This document shows, piece by piece, positions 60,417 through 64,000 of a DNA stretch of 64,000 nucleotides; position 1 is the stretch's first letter; each line of letters begins with the position of its first letter. The stretch covers positions 13,831,001-13,895,000 of the forward strand of contig OU015567.1 of the NCBI GenBank assembly GCA_907165135.1, written 5' to 3'. The position numbers were made by a program, and so were the translations under genes. The notes beneath the pieces are model-generated. The model saw only the letters and a program-made list of their open reading frames with translations. It had not been told where the DNA came from and searched no databases. This DNA comes from Oikopleura dioica. Taxonomy: Eukaryota > Chordata > Appendicularia > Copelata > Oikopleuridae.

Positions 60417-62386
60417 CTATAAAAATTTTATCTCAAATCTCACAGTAGAATCTTTCAGGTATCTGCTCGACTCTGTAACTTCTTCGGAATAGCATTCTCG
60501 CTTGTATTTTATAAATTGCCGACTGCCATCTCCCGTACTTGTCAGGACTTGTCTGTTTCCGTTATTATTTTTGAAGAAATGGTGCTCGCTTGCCACTGCC
60601 TCGAATTTAGGAGAATAATCTAAATAGGACTCAGGGTTAGGGAAACCAAGATACGAAACTAAGATATCAAAAAAGTACCGCTATGTTCGATCCAAAGATA
60701 AAATGAGCCATCTCCATTTTGGAAATCTGCATAATTTTGTGAACCGATATATTTCACCTTCCACTTGCCCGCGGATACCTCGTGTTCGCGGTCAGACCAG
60801 AACTTTTAGAGAGTTAATTGAAACTACTTTTTATTTATACCGCGATTGGCATTTCTGACTGACTGATTCTGATTTTCGAGTGAAATAGCTAATAAACCAA
60901 TTAAAATTTGACTCTAGTGTCTCTTCTTTGAGAGTTCCGTCAAACCAGTGACGCCTACGCAATCTACGTTACAAATCTCCTATGTTTTTAGCATGGAGAA
61001 TTGTAACGTCAATGTGCATCTTTCAAAAATCAGTCAGTCAGGACTGCCAATCGCAGTATTTCTTCAATAGAATCTTTCTTTCCTGAAGGGTCATTTCTTT
61101 GTTGTCTGATGCTTGTTGCTGCAAAGTCGCTTGAATTTCGTCATCGTTCATTCCATGTAAATAATTCGTTAATTTGAATATCGTCGGTTTCACCTCGTCT
61201 TTCATAAGTATTGGTTCTTTGGTTTCGAGCATTAACTTTCTTTCTTCGATTTCTTTTTCATCGTTCAAATAACTAAAAAGGAGGCTTAGTGCTTTAGATT
61301 CATCGAATCATTGATTCAGAAAGACATACCATTTGAGAATTGAACATGGATCGAATATTTCAGGCTCGCACTCATAATCTGACTCTTCTGGCTCAGCGAA
61401 TTTTTTTTTACGCTCAATATAGTAGACTTTTGATGACACTGATGACCAAGAATCCCCCGAAAACTCTTAATCACTACTCACGTCAGCCTCATCAATGATG
61501 GTAAATTCATCGCTGTGTTCATCTTCGGAACTCACATTTTTCTCGGGCATTGCTGTTTCTTTGAGGAAATCATAAGCCTCTTGTGTCTGTTTAAAGTTTT
61601 CTTTTTCTTTTCGGAAAGCTTCGTCAATTTCTCTGTTCATAGCTTTCTCTGAAATCCCAAGAACAGATGAATATTCTGTGGTAAAGTCGGAATGAACTTG
61701 AACAGGTACCAGACATTCGTATTCGCCTTCTTCTTCCAGGACAGCATCAAATTTAAAAGCCCCAACTTATAGATTTTTCAAAAATTGAAAAGATCATAAG
61801 AATACCGCTATTTTCGATCCTAAGATCTTCGATTTTCAAGTAACACCCGCCGTGATTATTCTCGTAATCGTCATCTTCATACCAACAATGCGCGAGTTTC
61901 CATCCTGTTGCGAAAATCACATCTTCGGAATAATCCGATAGGCTATATTCGCTCGGCGATAGCTAAGTCGAGATATTTGATTTTTTTTAGTTTCGCATTT
62001 CATAATTTATCTCTTTCCGAAAAGGTTACTTTTTTCTCCCCAAGAGCAAGTAATTGCAACGCCTTCTTGGCATAATCATTATGGCAGTTTTTCCTCAGAT
62101 AACTTAAGAACATAAAGATCAAGAAATTTTCGTCTACCAGTTAGCTTTTTACTGTTAATACATACGTAACATACCATTTTAGTGCTACAAATGGATCTTC
62201 GAGACCAACAGAGTCTTCTTTAGGAGACCCTTCAGAGACAGCACATCCTTTTAGATAAACATAAGCTTCTTGCTTCAACTTGAAGTCTGTTTCTTCTTTT
62301 CTGATAGCATTTTTAATCTCTTTTTTCGAAGCATCTATAGGGACTCCAAGAACGGCAGAATAATCTCTGACCTTGTCGGAATTCAT
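60417..62386 (-). CDS. Tandem-family gene B: J-like/beta modules, unknown function
   Basis: Exons about 62386-62175, 62102-62030, 61962-61806, 61765-61330, 61272-61059, 60802-60679, 60619-60417. Order: J-like module 1 (DYSAVLGVPIDASKKEIKNA...EAYVYLKG), a helical linker, beta module 1 (GWKLAHCWYEDDD...CYLKIEDLRIENS), J-like module 2 (YSSVLGISEKAMNREIDEAF...EAYDFLKE), helical MNDDEIQ...TLQERKILLKK, beta module 2 (KWKVKYIGSQNYADFQ...SFYLWIEHS) and a C-terminal STVRFEIKFL block. The J-like modules lack the HPD loop. An in-frame TAA (61469-61467) may be removed in a 69-nt intron (61481-61413). A MITE (60838-61058) sits at the 3' end of exon 5. Function unknown; the start at 62386 is the first Met of the module. 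Confidence 0.55.
60838..61058. mobile_element. 221-bp TA-flanked MITE in gene B
   Basis: Ends CCGCGATTGGCATTTCTGAC and, inverted, CTGCGATTGGCAGTCCTGAC (about 35-bp TIR containing CTGACTGACTGATT), with TA at both outer edges. The paralogous site in gene A lacks it, giving an empty-site comparison. Confidence 0.82.
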
Positions 62387-62522
62387 TTGAAAAAATGTGT
62401 CTGTTTTTTGCCACACTAACTTCGAGCTGTTTTTATTTTAATATTTTTCGATACAGAAAAAACATCAAAACAATTTGTCTAGAAGTGATTTATTCAAAAG
62501 CAGTCTTTTTTTAGTTTATTTT

Positions 62523-64000
62523 CTATAGAAATGTTATCTCGAATCTCACAGTAGAATCTGTCAGGCTTCCGCTCGATTCAGTATCTTCTGTGGGGTCGAA
62601 TTCTCGCTTGTATTTCACGAATTGCCGATTGCCGTCTCCCGTACTTCTCAAAACTTTTCGGTTAACGTTCTTGTTTCTGAAGAAATGGTGCTCGGTTGCC
62701 ACTGCCTTGAATTTAGGAGAATAATCTAAATAGTTTACAAAACCGATAATAGGGAAGTATAAAAATTACCGCTATGTTCGATCCAAAGATAAAATGAGCC
62801 ATCTGCTGTTTGAAAATCTGCAAAATTTTGGCAACCAAGATATTTCACTTTCCACTTGCCTTCTGATACCTCGTGTTCGCGATCAGACCAGAACTTTTAG
62901 AGAGTTTATTAAAGACATTGATCTATTTGTTTCAATAAAATTTCTCTTTCCTGAAGCGTCATTTCTCTGTCGTCAAATTTTAGTAGCTGCAAGCACGTTT
63001 GAATCTCGCCATCGTTCATTCCATGAAAATAATTCGTCGGTAACTTCGATTTCAACTCGTTTTCAACTTTTTTCAGGTCGTTTTCAATTTTTGTCAGGTC
63101 TTCTTTCAAATGACTAAATAATAGCATTATTGCTAATCGAATACCAGAGGACCAGAGTACCCGGTACCAAAAAATGTCAGGATACCGAGCCAAAATTGAT
63201 TTTAAAGGGTATATTTGGTCAATAAATGGAGTATCCTCACACTTCAGCCGCGGAACGGACATTAGTTTTTTGATGAATCAGAAAAAATGCTTGACTTTGG
63301 TACCGGGTACTAAATTTTTGGTACCGGCACGCAAAATCTGACGCAAAATCTGACGAAAGAGCCAACTGGAGGGGCCCTTTGGTAATTCATGCAGAAAGTC
63401 TTACCATTTTAGAGTGAAAGATGGATCGAAGAATTCTGTCTCGCATTCATAATCAGACAGTTCGCACCAAGAATCGCCCGAAAACTCTTGATCACTGCTC
63501 ACTACGGGATCGACAGCAGCGGAAAATTGCTCTCCACTATCTTCATCTTCGGACCTCACTTTTTCAACAGGCTTCGCTGTTTCTTTTAGGAAATCGTAAG
63601 CCTGCTGTTTCCGTTTAAAGCTTTCCTTTTCTTTTTGAAAAGCCTCGTCAATTTCTTCCTTCGTAGCACTTTCTGAAACTCCAAGAGCGGATGAATATTC
63701 TGCGGTAAAGTCGGAATGAACTTCGATAGTAATCACACAGTGGTATTCGCCTGTTTCTTTCACAAGAAGATCAAACTTCACAACTCCCACTTATAGATGT
63801 TTAAGAAAAATACAAAAACTCGTCAAAATACCGCTATTTTCGATCATAAGAGCATCGAAGTCAAACCAGCGTAGAGAGGGGTTATCATTCGAGCGTATGA
63901 TTCGAGCAATCTAATATCTCTAGAATCTGGGCTAGTGTTTAGGATAAGGGACTGTGAACTCTTAGGGGGGAAGTCCGGGGGCGAAGCCCCCTTGTTTAGG
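62523..64000 (-). CDS. Tandem-family gene A (5' end beyond the window)
   Basis: Exons from the window edge to 63832, then 63789-63405, 63113-62925, 62893-62770, 62725-62523. Same module order as gene B: beta module end (DALMIENS), GVVKFDLLVKETGEYHC, J-like module (EYSSALGVSESATKEEIDEA...QAYDFLKE), acidic linker, helical MNDGEIQTCLQL...TLQEREILLKQ, beta module (KWKVKYLGCQNFADFQ...SFYLWIEHS) and terminal STVRFEITFL. About 70-80% identical to gene B in shared parts. The join 62925/62893 would be GA-AG over a 31-nt interval; otherwise the upper part ends at a stop at 62907 and the lower part is a separate gene. The 63114-63404 intron contains palindromic GGTACCGGGTACT pieces. Confidence 0.5.

Overview
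The window looks like nuclear DNA of an appendicularian tunicate, most like Oikopleura dioica. The evidence is very dense gene packing on both strands, introns mostly 40-60 nt (several exactly 47 nt), nested and nearly abutting genes, possible operon-like runs with a 3' splice acceptor touching the ATG, many non-canonical GA-AG introns whose phases and protein alignments fit, an animal gene set (alpha-tubulin, SoxB, E2F, DP, axonemal dynein, Cys-loop receptor) and TTAGGG-type repeat arrays. The species is an inference. All exon models were spliced by eye; spans run from the first to the last supported coding base and include introns.

1-10.5 kb: an incomplete gene with weak TRPM likeness, alpha-tubulin, a mucin-like type I membrane protein, a four-TM protein and DNAI4 (WDR78). 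Two foldback elements flank the 5' half of the mucin-like gene. 10.5-20.7 kb is mobile-element rich: a Golgi-type sulfotransferase carries a 424-bp hAT-type insertion in its PAPS-binding site plus a nonsense codon, and a 6.07-kb hAT transposon with perfect 8-bp target duplications sits inside a coding exon of a Cys-loop ligand-gated channel. The transposon holds a transposase with frameshift, a zinc-finger ORF, a RING-like ORF, families of AT-rich repeats and a 30-bp minisatellite. 20.5-25.5 kb: small genes (a short basic protein, a TATA-driven secreted peptide, a possible THEG-type gene, a 144-residue unknown) and a long regulatory stretch.

25.6-40 kb: a SoxB gene, a PPxY membrane protein, a secreted EGF protein, an SLC43-type transporter, a second, apparently intact sulfotransferase, and a two-RRM hnRNP-like gene. 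40-50 kb: a secreted protein with two C-type lectin domains plus kelch-like repeats, PHAF1 (C16orf70), and DP (TFDP), with several MITEs between and inside them. 51-60 kb: BLTP3 (UHRF1BP1/SHIP164) with an antisense membrane RING gene in an intron, an intron-containing tRNA-Tyr, then E2F, TMEM18 and a mitochondrial-type two-TM gene in close tandem. E2F and its obligate partner DP lie about 7 kb apart on the same strand, with E2F-like sites upstream of DP.

60-64 kb: a hairpin-rich VNTR, then a tandem minus-strand family of unrecognised proteins built from beta-rich modules and J-like helical modules without an HPD motif. The likeliest undescribed biology is this family, the cargo-bearing hAT element, and the concentration of GA-AG introns.
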